A DNA stretch of 60,457 nt from Pseudorhodobacter aquimaris (GTDB lineage: Bacteria > Pseudomonadota > Alphaproteobacteria > Rhodobacterales > Rhodobacteraceae). Of this stretch, positions 35,201 through 44,908 are shown one piece after another; positions within the stretch are counted from its first letter, which is position 1; every line of letters starts with the position of its first letter. Made by a program: the position numbers and the translations under genes. Where the stretch lies: the NCBI RefSeq assembly GCF_001202025.1, contig NZ_LGHS01000064.1, positions 1 through 60,457 of the forward strand, given 5' to 3'. Under the pieces are notes generated by a model. It made no database searches. It had not been told where the DNA came from and worked only from the letters and a program-made list of their open reading frames with translations.

Positions 35201-36161
35201 GTCGTCAGGTCAATACATTTGTGCCGCCAACCCCTGTCTATCCTGTATTTCTCGATCTGCCATTGATGACAGGAGAAGAAGTGCCATACGCGCCCCATAT
35301 CGCGGTAGCAGCCCGTCCTTGGCCGCAATCCGTGGCGGTATGGAGCGCGGCATCCGATGCGGGATATGGGCTTAACCAGATTATTTCGCAGCCCGCAGTC
35401 CTAGGCGTTACGCAAACAGAGCTGGCCGCCGCCCCTTCGGGATTATGGGACTGTGGTGCGCCCTTGCGCATTAAACTGAGCAATGGTGCGCTATCTTCAG
35501 CCGACAGTCTTGCAGTTTTGTCTGGAAGAAATGCCCTTGCGATCGGCGATGGAAGTCCGGGCAACTGGGAAACATTCAGTTCCAGGACGTCGCACTGATC
35601 GAGCCTGGGATATATGAGATAAGTCAGCGCCTGCGAGGGCAGCTTGGCACTGATGGCATAATGCCCGGGGTCTGGCCGGTAGGAAGTATGGTCATCCTGC
35701 TTGATGACGCTTTGACGCAGCTTGACCTTTTACCGTCCGAGCGGGGCTTGGCGCGGCATTACCGTATCGGGACGCTGGCGCGTGGGGTCGACGATCCGAA
35801 TGTTATTCACCGCATCGAAGCATTCACTGGTGTCGGGTTGAGACCATATTCACCCGTTCATTTGCGCGCAAAGCTGTTGCCAGGGGGGGACCGTGAAATC
35901 ACTTGGGTGCGGCGAACCCGGATTGATGGCGATAGCTGGGAATCCTTTGAGGTTCCATTAGGAGAAACCCAGGAACAATACCTAATCCGCGTTATGGTTG
36001 GTGGTATTATTGTTCGCGAGCAGGTGGTTATACAGCCAAGCTGGACTTACTCCCTTGCGCAATTTGAGGCTGACGCCGCACCTGGCGGAACGTTGATGGT
36101 GGCGCAAATATCGGACCGGTTCGGGCCCGGTCCATTTGCAACGCTAGCCCTGTCGGCGTGA
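32266..36161 (+). pseudogene. GTA g15: megatron/host-specificity tail protein, frameshifted
   Basis: The largest GTA gene, about 1298 residues if read through. Part one (32266-35598) has the Gly-rich N-terminal membrane-like segment, VPQVYGRMRVAGQVIWATQF, the GTA TIM-barrel-like domain (FCIGSEMRGLTQIRG; FIGIDNYMPLSDWRDDDDQ; FTEYGCAAIDNGTNQPNKF) and the phage-tail domain. At about 35570 the frame switches. Downstream coding, IQFQDVALIEPGIYEISQRL then GVWPVGSMVILLDDALTQL, runs to 36161. One A missing from a run (GGGAAACATT instead of GGGAAAACATT) explains it. The C-terminal 200 residues, expected to contact receptors, would be lost. In RcGTA g15 penetrates the cell envelope. Confidence 0.9.
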
Positions 36162-36220
36162 CAGCGCCGGACTTTTTGTGGTGCAAGAACCCGCACTGTC
36201 ATGAACTTAGGGGGCATGAA

Positions 36221-36250
36221 CATAGAGGGCGGCTTTGGTCGCCCTCTATG
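36221..36250 (+). terminator. Terminator of the GTA operon
   Basis: An 11-bp perfect stem (36221-36231 and 36240-36250) with an 8-nt loop, 60 bp after the g15 stop. A TTTTT run follows 10 bp later, so it is not a textbook intrinsic terminator, but it is the last strong structure before the IS element. Confidence 0.55.
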
Positions 36251-36332
36251 GGTGTCGGGATTTTTATGGTTGAGACGGCATTCGACTTGCAAATATTGAT
36301 CAGGCAATGCTGCGCACCCTAGGCCGTACAGG

Positions 36333-37358
36333 GGTTCTGTTGCACAAATTCAGTGTGGTAGCTGGCGGCATGAGCAAACCGACATCACCCCCTACAAGAG
36401 GACGAACTAGGCTGAATATAATGAGGCGCTGAAGCACCGCGGGTGCCTTACAATCTGGTTCGATCCCGAGATGAGCTGGGATGCTAAGCCTTCCGGCAAG
36501 AGGGGCAAATCGCAGATATTCAGCGACGCCGCGATTCAGACCTGTCTGACCATGAAAATGCTGTTCGGGATGGCGCTTCGTCAGACGACGGGCTTTGCCG
36601 AAAGCCTGCTGCAACTGACGGGATTGGGCTGGGCGGTGCCTGATTTCAGCACTTTGTCCTGCCGCCTGAGGACGCTTGCAGTCAACATCCCATATCGCAG
36701 TTTGACCGGCCCTTTGCATTTCCTGATCGACAGCACCGGCATCAAGGTCGAGGGTGAAGGCGAGAGGAACGCGCGCAAGCACGCTGGTACCAAAACGGCG
36801 CGTTTGGCGCAAGATCAACAACGGTATCGACGAAAAGATATTGGAAATCAGAGCCGTCGAGATCACCGATAGCAACACAGGAGATGCGCCAATGCTGCCT
36901 GAACTGCTCAATCAAATCCCCCAAGATCAGGAGATTGGTAGCGCAACTGCTGATGGATCATCTGACACGCGAAGATACCATAATGCAATCGCCGATCGTG
37001 AAGCGGCTACGGTTATCATGCCGCGTAGAAATGCCCAGCCATGGAAGTCAAGTAGCGCTGGCGCCATTGCCAGGAACGACACGCTCCGCGCATCGAAATA
37101 TCTGGGCCGGGCACCCTAGCGAAACTGGAGCGGTTACCACCGCCGGAGCAGCGTCGAAATCAAAACGCACTGCTTGAAACTTCTGGGTCAGCGGCTGATG
37201 GCGCGGGACTTTGACAGTCAGGGTGCTGAAGCTCAGGTGCGCATCGCGGTCCTGAATGGCTACACTGCGCTTGGTGTCCCTGTTGCGAAAGCCGTGGCTT
37301 AAACCCGCTTGGGGATAGGGGGATCCCGTCAAGCAACTGAATTGTGCAACAGAGTTCC
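36333..37358 (+). mobile_element. IS5-family insertion element with degenerate transposase
   Basis: Terminal inverted repeats are visible: GGTTCTGTTGCACAAATTCA at the left end (36333-36352) and its near complement at 37338-37358, ending AACAGAGTTCC. The element of about 1.03 kb encloses one transposase gene. No target-site duplication could be found, so flanking sequence has drifted or the event was a recombination. It sits between the GTA operon and cysE. Confidence 0.8.
36370..37302 (+). pseudogene. IS5-family (IS903-like) transposase, multiply frameshifted
   Basis: The coding can be followed in pieces. The ATG at 36370 (MSKPTSPP) is followed by a frameshift, then MSWDAKPSGKRGKSQIFSDA (36471) through FLIDSTGIKVEGEGERNARK, the first catalytic aspartate. 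Then, in a new frame, VWRKINNGIDEKILEIRAVE and a stretch ending ASKYLGRAP with a stop at 37119. Finally WSGYHRRSSVEIK runs to the C-terminus LNGYTALGVPVAKAVA at 37302. At least three frame changes make it inactive. Confidence 0.85.
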
Positions 37359-37488
37359 GCACTGGTGTAAAAGGGCGGCTGACTGACTGGAAACTTTGTT
37401 GAATCATGTTTAAGTGATGTCTCCAGTGATGGACCACAGGTCCGAATACGCCCTATAGTCAGGGCCAGTGAACAACTAAGAGGCAGTC

Positions 37489-38298
37489 ATGCACGAGCAA
37501 AAACAAGAGATCACAACGCTTGACCCCGTGTGGCAGCGCATTTGTGACGAGGCTCTACAGGCTGTTGCGACCGAGCCGCTCATGGGCGGGTTGATCCACT
37601 CCAGCGTGTTGCATCATGCTTCGTTAGAGCGTGCATTGGCGTTTCGCTTTGCCCTGAAATTGGCATCGGGAGAGATGAGCGAGCAGATATTGCGCGAAAT
37701 TGCAGATGCAGCCTTCACCGCGGATCCGACACTGGGCCAGATTGCGCGGGCTGATATCGCAGCAGTGTATGAGCGTGATCCTGCATGTAACCGTTTGTTG
37801 CAGCCGCTTTTGTTCCTCAAGGGGTTTCAGGCGGTGCAAGCTTATCGTATCGGCCATTGGCTATGGGGTCAGGGGCGGCATGATTTGGCGTTATTTGTTC
37901 AAATGCGCGTGTCTGAGGTGTTCGGTGTCGATATCCACCCCAATGCTAAGCTTGGCTGTGGGATCATGATCGATCATGCTCATTCCATCGTTATCGGTGA
38001 AACTGCAGTGATCGGCGATAATGTCTCCATGCTGCACTCGGTTACCTTGGGCGGGACCGGGAAAGTGGATGGTGATCGCCATCCTAAGATCGGAGATGGC
38101 GTGCTGATCGGGGCAGGAGCTAAGGTCTTGGGGAATATCAAGATTGGACACTGTTCGCGGATTGCCGCTGGTTCGGTTGTCCTAAAAGACATCCCCCCTT
38201 GCATGACAGTAGCAGGCGTCCCTGCGCAAGTGGTGGGGGAAGCTGGATGCGATCAGCCCTCTATCATGATGAACCAAGTGTTTGATAGCGGCGATTGA
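37489..38298 (+). CDS. cysE: Serine O-acetyltransferase
   Basis: First enzyme of cysteine synthesis: serine plus acetyl-CoA gives O-acetylserine. 269 residues, with the helical N-terminal domain (DPVWQRICDEALQAVATEP) and a left-handed beta-helix of hexapeptide repeats. Active-site segments are IMIDHAHSIVIGETAVIGD (catalytic His), HSVTLGGTGK and DRHPKIGDGVLIGAGAK. The usual feedback-sensitive C-terminal tail is present. It is a free-standing gene downstream of the IS5 element. Confidence 0.96.
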   Translation: MHEQKQEITTLDPVWQRICDEALQAVATEPLMGGLIHSSVLHHASLERALAFRFALKLASGEMSEQILREIADAAFTADPTLGQIARADIAAVYERDPACNRLLQPLLFLKGFQAVQAYRIGHWLWGQGRHDLALFVQMRVSEVFGVDIHPNAKLGCGIMIDHAHSIVIGETAVIGDNVSMLHSVTLGGTGKVDGDRHPKIGDGVLIGAGAKVLGNIKIGHCSRIAAGSVVLKDIPPCMTVAGVPAQVVGEAGCDQPSIMMNQVFDSGD

Positions 38299-38649
38299 CC
38301 CAAGTATCCGGACGCTGAATTCCTACGCGGCCTGTCTCGTTGTTCGAGTACGTAAGTTGTGATTTGGATCTTGGCTTGGGCGCGGACTGGCGAAATGCAG
38401 ACTCTTGCCCTTATGTGACGGCAATTGTATGCCTTTCATCGCGCATCAGGCGGGCAAGGGATCTTTGATTTACTCGTAGCTTCATATTTGCTCTTGCGGT
38501 TGGCGCGAGTGACGCAAAATGAGAGCAGCATAGTAGTAACATGCTGACCCATGGCGAACTGGCACCACCGTCACGGCAAAGATTGCTCGAAAAGGACCGG
38601 AACACTAAGTCGCAAAAAGGCTAGTTGCCGGTCCACTAGGGCATATTGA
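38299..38649. other. Intergenic, no supported gene
   Basis: About 350 bp between cysE and an IS5 relic. A 64-codon minus-strand frame at 38411-38605 has no recognisable features. No clear cysE terminator is visible. Confidence 0.4.
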
Positions 38650-39450
38650 CGTTCACTCCAATCGGATCACGGTGGCCGCGATTGAGATGAATGCGTTGAA
38701 GCTGGCGTCAGTTTTGCAGCAGCGCGTTGCGATTCCCCATTATTCCTTGAGCTTTCCAAAGAAATTCTCGATCAAGTGCCGCCATTTGTTGGTAACGCGG
38801 TCGAAGTTGGCCGGGAACCGTCGGTTGGATTTTGGCGGAATGATCGCCTCGATTCCGGCTTGGGCCAGCGCATCACGTAGCCAGTTTGCGTTGAATGCCC
38901 GATCGGCAAAGAACTGGCCACACGTTAGCCCTTCGATCAAAGCAGCAGTGCCGCGCAGATCATGCGCTTGTCCCGTTGCCCGAGAAGGGGGCAGCAACCA
39001 AAAGTCGATCAGATTGCCTAAGGCATCCGTTAGCGCCATAATCATACTGGTTATGCCCCACGAGAACGCCCCCCTCTCAGCGATGAAATCGCCTGTCGGG
39101 CAACGAATGGCCTGGCTTTGAGCCCCCCTTTTACGCCTTGCCCGTGACGGTGAACCTAGACAATTGTGCCGTCGACCACCGCGTATTCAAAGTCGGATTT
39201 TTCGTCTAAAACTCTGAAAATACGCCAGAATGAAACTGCCATAACCCATATGCGAAATCGCTTGAAAACAGTGTTCTATCTCCCGAACGCTGACGCTAGA
39301 CCGCGCCAGTGGCATCCCGTTCGTACGATCCAAAGAACCGCCTCAACAAAAAAGACGAAGGACTGGCCCAGTACGACCGGGATCACATTTCCGGCCAAGA
39401 CAGAGCGGAAATATATTTTCCTATTTGGCGTCGGTTAAAGCCGTGCGGAT
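38650..39450 (-). pseudogene. IS5-family (IS427-like) transposase relic
   Basis: The minus strand reads in shifting frames as one transposase. Near 39360 is LFVEAVLWIVRTGCHWR. FKRFRIW and FWRIFRVLDEKSDFEYAVVD lie near 39200, VHRHGQGVKGG near 39150, and then an intact block at 38740-39045: ALTDALGNLIDFWL, DLRGTAALIEGLTCGQFFAD, and IPPKSNRRFPANFD followed by WRHLIENFFGKLKE. The end, with CKTDASFNAFISIAATVIR, reaches about 38650. Stops and frame changes exclude activity. It differs from the IS5 copy at 36.3 kb, so two separate invasions occurred. Confidence 0.85.
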
Positions 39451-39574
39451 CAAGGTTGCCTCCCATGTTTGCAACCTTGACTCATTCAGCAACCGATTTG
39501 GGAATCCTTAAACGTAAACACGCCCTCGTTTCATCCTCTGGATTGTCAGATTTTTATCAGGAAAACCTGAATAA

Positions 39575-39610
39575 GTGACGCCTGCCGAGAGCCTCCTCGG
39601 CAGGCGTCAC
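39575..39610 (-). terminator. Terminator of the pdh operon
   Basis: A perfect 15-bp inverted repeat (39575-39589 and 39596-39610) with a 6-nt loop, 64 bp downstream of pdhC. On the minus strand it is followed by TTATTCAGGTTTT. Long, stable and correctly placed. Confidence 0.75.
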
Positions 39611-39673
39611 TTTCATGTCCCAAAACCCGGAATGGTCCATTAATCTTCTTCCGGAAATATCTACACTAGCAGT

Positions 39674-40948
39674 TCAAGCCAACATCGACATTGGGTTTTC
39701 CAGGTTGTCTATCACCGCTTGCAGGAATTGAGCCCCCAAAGCCCCATCAATCACCCTGTGATCGACCGAAAGCGTCATCGACATAACAGTTGCCACAGCA
39801 ATTTCTCCATCGCCGTTTACCACCGGTTTTTTTACGCCCGCGCCCACGGCCAGAATTGATCCGTGCGGCGGGTTGATCACCGCATCAAAATTGTCGACTC
39901 CCATCATTCCGAGGTTTGAAATCGCAAAGCTGCCGCCTTGATACTCATGCGGTGCCAACTTCTTGGTTTTCGCGCGGGAGGCCAGATCCTTCATCTCGGC
40001 GGAGAGGGTGGAGAGGGACTTTTGATGTGCGTCGCGCAAGACCGGTGTGAACAAGCCTCCCTCGATGGCAACAGCAACCGCCACGTCCGAAGGTTTCAGT
40101 TTCAAGATCCGGTCACCGGCCCAAACAGCATTGCAGTCCGGCACGGCTTGCAACGCGTTGGCGCAGGCTTTGATGATGAAATCATTGACCGACAGCTTGA
40201 TCCCGCGCCCTTCCAATTGTTTGTTGAGAGTGGCACGGAAGGCCATCAGCGCATCCAACTGCACATCACGGCGCAGATAGAAATGCGGAATGGTTTGCTT
40301 GGCCTCGGTCAGGCGGGCCGCGATGGTCCGGCGCATACCGTCCAGCGTCACCTCCTCGTATTCGCGATCGGCAAACATCTTCTTTACCGTATCGGCTGTG
40401 GCACCACTTGCCGGTGCCGCAGAGGCCGCTGGGGCAGGGGGTGCCGCGACCGGCGCTGCAGCCGGTTTCGCGCCCTCGACATCCGCTTTTACAATCCGGC
40501 CGTGAGGGCCGGATCCGGTGATTTGCGTCAGGTCGATACCCTTTTCCACCGCAATACGCCGTGCCAGAGGTGAGGCAAAGATGCGTGCACCAGTCGATTT
40601 GGACGCCGCAGGGGCGGCCGTCGCCGTGTCTTTAGAGGCGGCTGCCGCTTCGGCTTTTGGCGCCGCTGCCTCGGCGGGTGCGGTCTTGATGGCAGAGGCG
40701 TCTTCGCCCTCTTCCAGCAGAACCGCGATAGGGGTGTTCACTTTCACCCCGGCGCTGCCCTCGGCAACCAGAATTTTTCCGACGATACCTTCATCGACCG
40801 CTTCAAATTCCATCGTCGCTTTGTCGGTTTCAATCTCGGCCATGATATCGCCGGATTTGACGGTATCGCCTTCTTTTACCAACCATTTTGCCAATGTGCC
40901 TTCTTCCATCGTGGGGGAAAGCGCGGGCATTAAGATTTCAGTCGCCAT
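39674..40948 (-). CDS. pdhC: Pyruvate dehydrogenase E2: dihydrolipoamide acetyltransferase
   Basis: The acetyltransferase core of the pyruvate dehydrogenase complex, 424 residues. The lipoyl domain (residues 1-80) carries the lipoylated lysine in [13 protein letters not shown]. An Ala/Pro-rich linker follows, then the E3/E1-binding domain ([20 protein letters not shown], about 130-165) and the catalytic domain with [18 protein letters not shown] and the active-site [13 protein letters not shown] near the end. It is the third gene of pdhA-pdhB-pdhC, 12 bp after pdhB. A long perfect hairpin lies downstream. Confidence 0.97.
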   Translation of the reverse strand: MATEILMPALSPTMEEGTLAKWLVKEGDTVKSGDIMAEIETDKATMEFEAVDEGIVGKILVAEGSAGVKVNTPIAVLLEEGEDASAIKTAPAEAAAPKAEAAAASKDTATAAPAASKSTGARIFASPLARRIAVEKGIDLTQITGSGPHGRIVKADVEGAKPAAAPVAAPPAPAASAAPASGATADTVKKMFADREYEEVTLDGMRRTIAARLTEAKQTIPHFYLRRDVQLDALMAFRATLNKQLEGRGIKLSVNDFIIKACANALQAVPDCNAVWAGDRILKLKPSDVAVAVAIEGGLFTPVLRDAHQKSLSTLSAEMKDLASRAKTKKLAPHEYQGGSFAISNLGMMGVDNFDAVINPPHGSILAVGAGVKKPVVNGDGEIAVATVMSMTLSVDHRVIDGALGAQFLQAVIDNLENPMSMLA

Positions 40949-40960
40949 TTGCGTTTCTCC

Positions 40961-42331
40961 TTACCGGTAGCAGACAGATTTGACGGCCTCGACCACTTCC
41001 GCGGTCGTGATCAGCGCATGTTTTTCAAGGTTCGCCGCATAGGGCATCGGCACATCCTTGCCCGTGCAGTTGATCACCGGCGCATCGAGGTAATCGAAAG
41101 CCTTTTCCATGATCGTCGCGGACAGATGGTTGCCGATGGCGCCCACGGGCCAGCCTTCCTCAACCGTGACGCAGCGATTGGTTTTCTGAACCGAGGCCAG
41201 AACCGTGCCGTAATCAATCGGGCGCAGGGTGCGCAAGTCGATCACCTCGGCCGAGATCCCATCCTCGGCCAGCTTGTCAGCCGCCTCCAATGCATAGGTC
41301 ATGCCGATGCCAAAGGAAACGATGGTCACATCCGAGCCTTCGCGCCAGATACGCGCCTTGCCGAACGGAATTGTGAAATCTTCCAGATCAGGGACCTCAA
41401 AGGATTTGCCATACATGATCTCGTTTTCAAGGAAGATCACCGGGTTCGGATCGCGGATCGCCTGTTTCAGCAAACCTTTTGCGTCAGCGGCCGAATAGGG
41501 CATGACCACTTTCAACCCGGGAACCGCGGCATACCAAGCGGCATAGCACTGGCTGTGTTGTGCACCGACGCGGGCGGCGGCACCATTGGCACCCCGGAAC
41601 ACAATCGGGCAGCCCATCTGCCCGCCAGACATATAAAGCGTCTTGGCGGCAGAGTTCAGGATCTGGTCAATCGCCTGCATCGCAAAGTTGAAGGTCATGA
41701 ATTCCACAATCGGGTTCAGACCGGCAAAGGCAGAGCCGACCGCGATACCGGTAAAGCCGTGCTCGGTGATCGGCGTATCGACCACACGTTTGGGGCCAAA
41801 TTCATCCAGCAACCCTTGCGAGATCTTGTAAGCGCCTTGGTATTCACCAACCTCTTCGCCCATCAGATAGACGCGCTCATTGCTGCGCATCTCTTCGGCC
41901 ATGGCCTCACGCAAGGCTTCGCGCACGGTCATGGTTTTCATCGGCGTGCCTTCGGGCCAATCGGGCGAGGCGTTGGATTTCACCTCTACCGGTGCTGATG
42001 GCTCGGCGACGGTGGCGCTTTGTGTTTTTTCTTCAGCGGCTGGCGTGGATTCGGCGGCGGGTGCGGCCTCAACGTCATCGGCGCTTTCGCCTTCTTCGAC
42101 CAGCACGGCGATGGGTGTATTCACCTTCACGCCTGCGGTGCCCTCGGCGACCAGAAGCTTGCCGACGATACCCTCGTCGACCGCCTCGAACTCCATCGTC
42201 GCCTTGTCGGTTTCAATTTCGGCCATGATATCGCCGGATTTAACGGTGTCGCCCTCTTTGACCAACCATTTGGCCAAAGTACCCTCTTCCATCGTCGGTG
42301 AAAGGGCCGGCATTAGGATTTGCGTTGCCAT
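40961..42331 (-). CDS. pdhB: Pyruvate dehydrogenase E1 beta subunit with N-terminal lipoyl domain
   Basis: A protein of 456 residues. The first 80 residues are a lipoyl domain almost identical to that of the E2 gene next door, with the lipoyl lysine in [13 protein letters not shown]. After an acidic/alanine linker the E1 beta catalytic part begins with [15 protein letters not shown] and contains [33 protein letters not shown] and [18 protein letters not shown]. The lipoyl-E1beta fusion is typical of alphaproteobacteria. With PdhA it decarboxylates pyruvate using thiamine diphosphate. Confidence 0.97.
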   Translation of the reverse strand: MATQILMPALSPTMEEGTLAKWLVKEGDTVKSGDIMAEIETDKATMEFEAVDEGIVGKLLVAEGTAGVKVNTPIAVLVEEGESADDVEAAPAAESTPAAEEKTQSATVAEPSAPVEVKSNASPDWPEGTPMKTMTVREALREAMAEEMRSNERVYLMGEEVGEYQGAYKISQGLLDEFGPKRVVDTPITEHGFTGIAVGSAFAGLNPIVEFMTFNFAMQAIDQILNSAAKTLYMSGGQMGCPIVFRGANGAAARVGAQHSQCYAAWYAAVPGLKVVMPYSAADAKGLLKQAIRDPNPVIFLENEIMYGKSFEVPDLEDFTIPFGKARIWREGSDVTIVSFGIGMTYALEAADKLAEDGISAEVIDLRTLRPIDYGTVLASVQKTNRCVTVEEGWPVGAIGNHLSATIMEKAFDYLDAPVINCTGKDVPMPYAANLEKHALITTAEVVEAVKSVCYR

Positions 42332-42346
42332 ATGTGTGTATCCCCC

Positions 42347-43336
42347 TCAGGCGTAAATATCTGTCCAGAGCTCGTCCAACGCGGGCTCGGGGCTTTCTTT
42401 GGCGAATTCGGCACTCTCATTGACGATCGCCTTGATGTCCTTGTCGATGGCCTTGAGGTCGTCATCGGTGGCGTGCCCCCCCTGAACCAACAGGTCGCGC
42501 ACATGTTCGATGGCGTCTTTTTCATCGCGCATCTTTTGCACCTCTTCGCGGGTGCGGTATTTCGCCGGATCAGACATGGAATGCCCGCGGTAACGATAGG
42601 TATTCATTTCCAGAATATAAGGGCCGTCGCCCGCGCGGCACACAGCCACAGCTTTTTCAGCGGCAGCTTTGACGGCCAGAACATCCATACCGTCCACAGC
42701 CTCTCCCTTGATGCCATAAGCAGCACCACGCTCCCAAAGTGAGGGCGACTTGGTGGACCGTTTCATGCTGGTGCCCATCGCGTATTGGTTGTTTTCAATG
42801 ACAAACACCACCGGAAGGTTCCACAGCTCTGCCATGTTATAGGTCTCATAGACCTGACCCTGGTTCGCCGCACCATCCCCGAAATAGGTGAAGGAAACAT
42901 TGTCATTGCCCATGTATTTATCGGCAAAGGCCAATCCGGCCCCCAGCGGCACCTGTGCGCCAACAATCCCGTGACCGCCGTAAAAATGTTTTTCCTTGGA
43001 GAACATATGCATAGAGCCACCTTTCCCCTTGGAATAGCCGCCCTCACGCCCTGTCAATTCAGCCATTACACCCTTGGGGTCCATCCCGCAGGCAAGCATG
43101 TGACCGTGGTCGCGGTAGGAGGTGATGCGCTTGTCGCCCTCTTTGGCTGCGGCCTCAATCCCCACGACAACGGCCTCTTGTCCGATGTAGAGGTGGCAAA
43201 AACCGCCAATCAACCCCATCCCGTAAAGCTGCCCGGCTTTTTCTTCAAACCGGCGTATCAACAACATTTCCCTGTAAAAGCCCATCAGCTCTTCTTTGGA
43301 TGTGTTCGGTTTCGCGGCTTTCTTCGGTACGGCCAT
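42347..43336 (-). CDS. pdhA: Pyruvate dehydrogenase E1 alpha subunit
   Basis: A protein of 329 residues from the ATG at 43336 (MAVPKKAAKP). The thiamine diphosphate motif is GDGAANQGQVYETYNMAELW. Further conserved segments are GFCHLYIGQEAVVVG, YRDHGHMLACGMD, GGSMHMFSKEKHFYGGHGIV and the phosphoserine-loop-like YRYRGHSMSDPAKYR. An upstream extension to 43405 is not supported by the family. It is the first gene of the pdh operon; ftsB ends about 130 bp upstream on the same strand. Confidence 0.97.
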   Translation of the reverse strand: MAVPKKAAKPNTSKEELMGFYREMLLIRRFEEKAGQLYGMGLIGGFCHLYIGQEAVVVGIEAAAKEGDKRITSYRDHGHMLACGMDPKGVMAELTGREGGYSKGKGGSMHMFSKEKHFYGGHGIVGAQVPLGAGLAFADKYMGNDNVSFTYFGDGAANQGQVYETYNMAELWNLPVVFVIENNQYAMGTSMKRSTKSPSLWERGAAYGIKGEAVDGMDVLAVKAAAEKAVAVCRAGDGPYILEMNTYRYRGHSMSDPAKYRTREEVQKMRDEKDAIEHVRDLLVQGGHATDDDLKAIDKDIKAIVNESAEFAKESPEPALDELWTDIYA

Positions 43337-43467
43337 AGGTCGCACTCCCCCCCAACAATGTAAGTAGTTCACTATTAAACTATCGAGGGCAATACGGAAA
43401 AACAAGGAAAAACGTGCAGCGATCCAGCGACCGGGGGGCCGCCAGGAAAGGCAGGTTTCAAAGAGTG

Positions 43468-43770
43468 TTAGCGGATAACGATCTCATCGGCGCGCATATA
43501 GCCCAGCACATCGCGGGCCTGCTCATCCAGAAGGTCCAGATCAAGATAGCTGTCCGACAGCCGGAGCGTAAGATTCTGCATCCGCTCCAACTCGGCGCGT
43601 AGCTTGTCTCGTTGCTCAATCAGGCTGCGTTCCTCGGCGCGCAGCTGCACCTGACGAAACACGCCGTAATCGCCCTGAACGGCGGCAAAGGTGAAATATC
43701 CACCAAGCGTGACGGCAGCCATCATCAAAAGAAGGGACGTGATTGCGGGGCGTGTTTTCTGGGGGGTCAT
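43468..43770 (-). CDS. ftsB: FtsB/DivIC-like septum formation initiator protein
   Basis: A small bitopic protein of 100 residues. One transmembrane helix near the N-terminus (SLLLMMAAVTLGGYFTFAA) is followed by a coiled coil (AEERSLIEQRDKLRAELERM) and the conserved tail SDSYLDLDLLDEQARDVLGY. This fits the septum formation initiator family, which with FtsL and FtsQ controls activation of septal peptidoglycan synthesis. Its position next to pdhA and glycolytic genes is common in alphaproteobacteria. Confidence 0.85.
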   Translation of the reverse strand: MTPQKTRPAITSLLLMMAAVTLGGYFTFAAVQGDYGVFRQVQLRAEERSLIEQRDKLRAELERMQNLTLRLSDSYLDLDLLDEQARDVLGYMRADEIVIR

Positions 43771-43882
43771 GATTTTGCCTCAACTCCCCCTGTTGTTCGG
43801 GGGTGGTATTGATAATGGCACAGACGAATCACAAAAGGAATCCCCCCGAAGGGAAACTCCTGATTATTTTATTGGCCAGATA

Positions 43883-44776
43883 TCAGCCCGCGACAGAGGC
43901 GGCATGGATTGCATCGATCGCCTTGGCAAGCGTTGCGTCGAATTCTGCATCCGTCTGGCCTGCGTTCAACCCTTCCGAAAGGGCACGGCTGAAGCTGGCG
44001 ATGATGCCTGTGTTTTGGGACAGCATCTGGTTCGCCTCATCGCGTGAATAGCCGCCCGAAAGTGCCACAACCTTCATCACTGCGGGGTGGCCCACCAAGG
44101 CTTTGTAATGGTTTGGCTTTGTTGGCAAGGACAGCTTGAGCATGACCTGCTGACCGGCAGGCAGGGCATCGAGATGGCGCAAGATCGCATCGCGCAACAG
44201 ATCCTCAGCTTCGACCTTATCGGTGATGGTGATGGTGACCTCAGGCTCCAGTATCGGCATCAGACCTGCGGCGGCAACCTCTGCGCCAAGGGCGAATTGT
44301 TGGGCGACGGCTGCCTCAATCCCTTTTGGATTAGCCGCATTGATGACCGAGCGTTCCTTGGTGCCGAAAATGCCTGCCTTGGCCGCACGCGCCAAAAGAT
44401 CAGACAGACCGGGGATGGGTTTCAACAGCTGCACGCCGTCGACCTCATCCTCAAGCCCTTTGTCGATCTTCAAAAAGGGTACAACGCCCCTTTTTTCCCA
44501 AAGATATTGCGCGGTGGGCATGCCGTCCACATCGCGGTCCATGGTCTGTTCAAACAAAATCGCGCCGATAACCTTGTCACCATTGAAGGCTGGCGACTGC
44601 ATGATCCGGGCCCGCATTGCATGGACCATATCGAACATTTCGGCATCGGAACTATAGGCGCTTTCCTCGACGCCATAAAGCCGCAGCGCCTTGGGGGTTG
44701 AGCCGCCGCTTTGATCCAACGCCGCGATAAAGCCTGCGCCTTTGGTCATTTGTTCGGCCATTTTGGTCTTCGCCAT
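43883..44776 (-). CDS. Fructose-bisphosphate aldolase, class I
   Basis: Cleaves fructose 1,6-bisphosphate through a lysine Schiff base; 297 residues from the ATG at 44776. Class I features: GFIAALDQSGGSTPKALRLY, LWEKRGVVPFLKIDKGLEDE, LMPILEPEVTI, the Schiff-base lysine in QQVMLKLSLPTKPNHY, and KVVALSGGYSRDEANQML. It is metal-independent and unrelated to class II enzymes. It lies between pgk and ftsB on the same strand; pgk ends 132 bp upstream. Confidence 0.95.
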   Translation of the reverse strand: MAKTKMAEQMTKGAGFIAALDQSGGSTPKALRLYGVEESAYSSDAEMFDMVHAMRARIMQSPAFNGDKVIGAILFEQTMDRDVDGMPTAQYLWEKRGVVPFLKIDKGLEDEVDGVQLLKPIPGLSDLLARAAKAGIFGTKERSVINAANPKGIEAAVAQQFALGAEVAAAGLMPILEPEVTITITDKVEAEDLLRDAILRHLDALPAGQQVMLKLSLPTKPNHYKALVGHPAVMKVVALSGGYSRDEANQMLSQNTGIIASFSRALSEGLNAGQTDAEFDATLAKAIDAIHAASVAG

Positions 44777-44908
44777 CGTCAAATCCTTATCTGTACACGA
44801 AAGGGCCGAGGCCCGATTGAAACGGGGCATAGCCCCAAGCGCGCATGCATTCAATTCTGTTGGCGCTAACGACTCGCGAAAGGCCAGAGAAATCACCTTA
44901 CGGTTGCG

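Noticed and set aside
36333-37358. Target-site duplication around the IS5 element
   Set aside because: The bases flanking both terminal repeats were compared; no matching short direct repeat was found.
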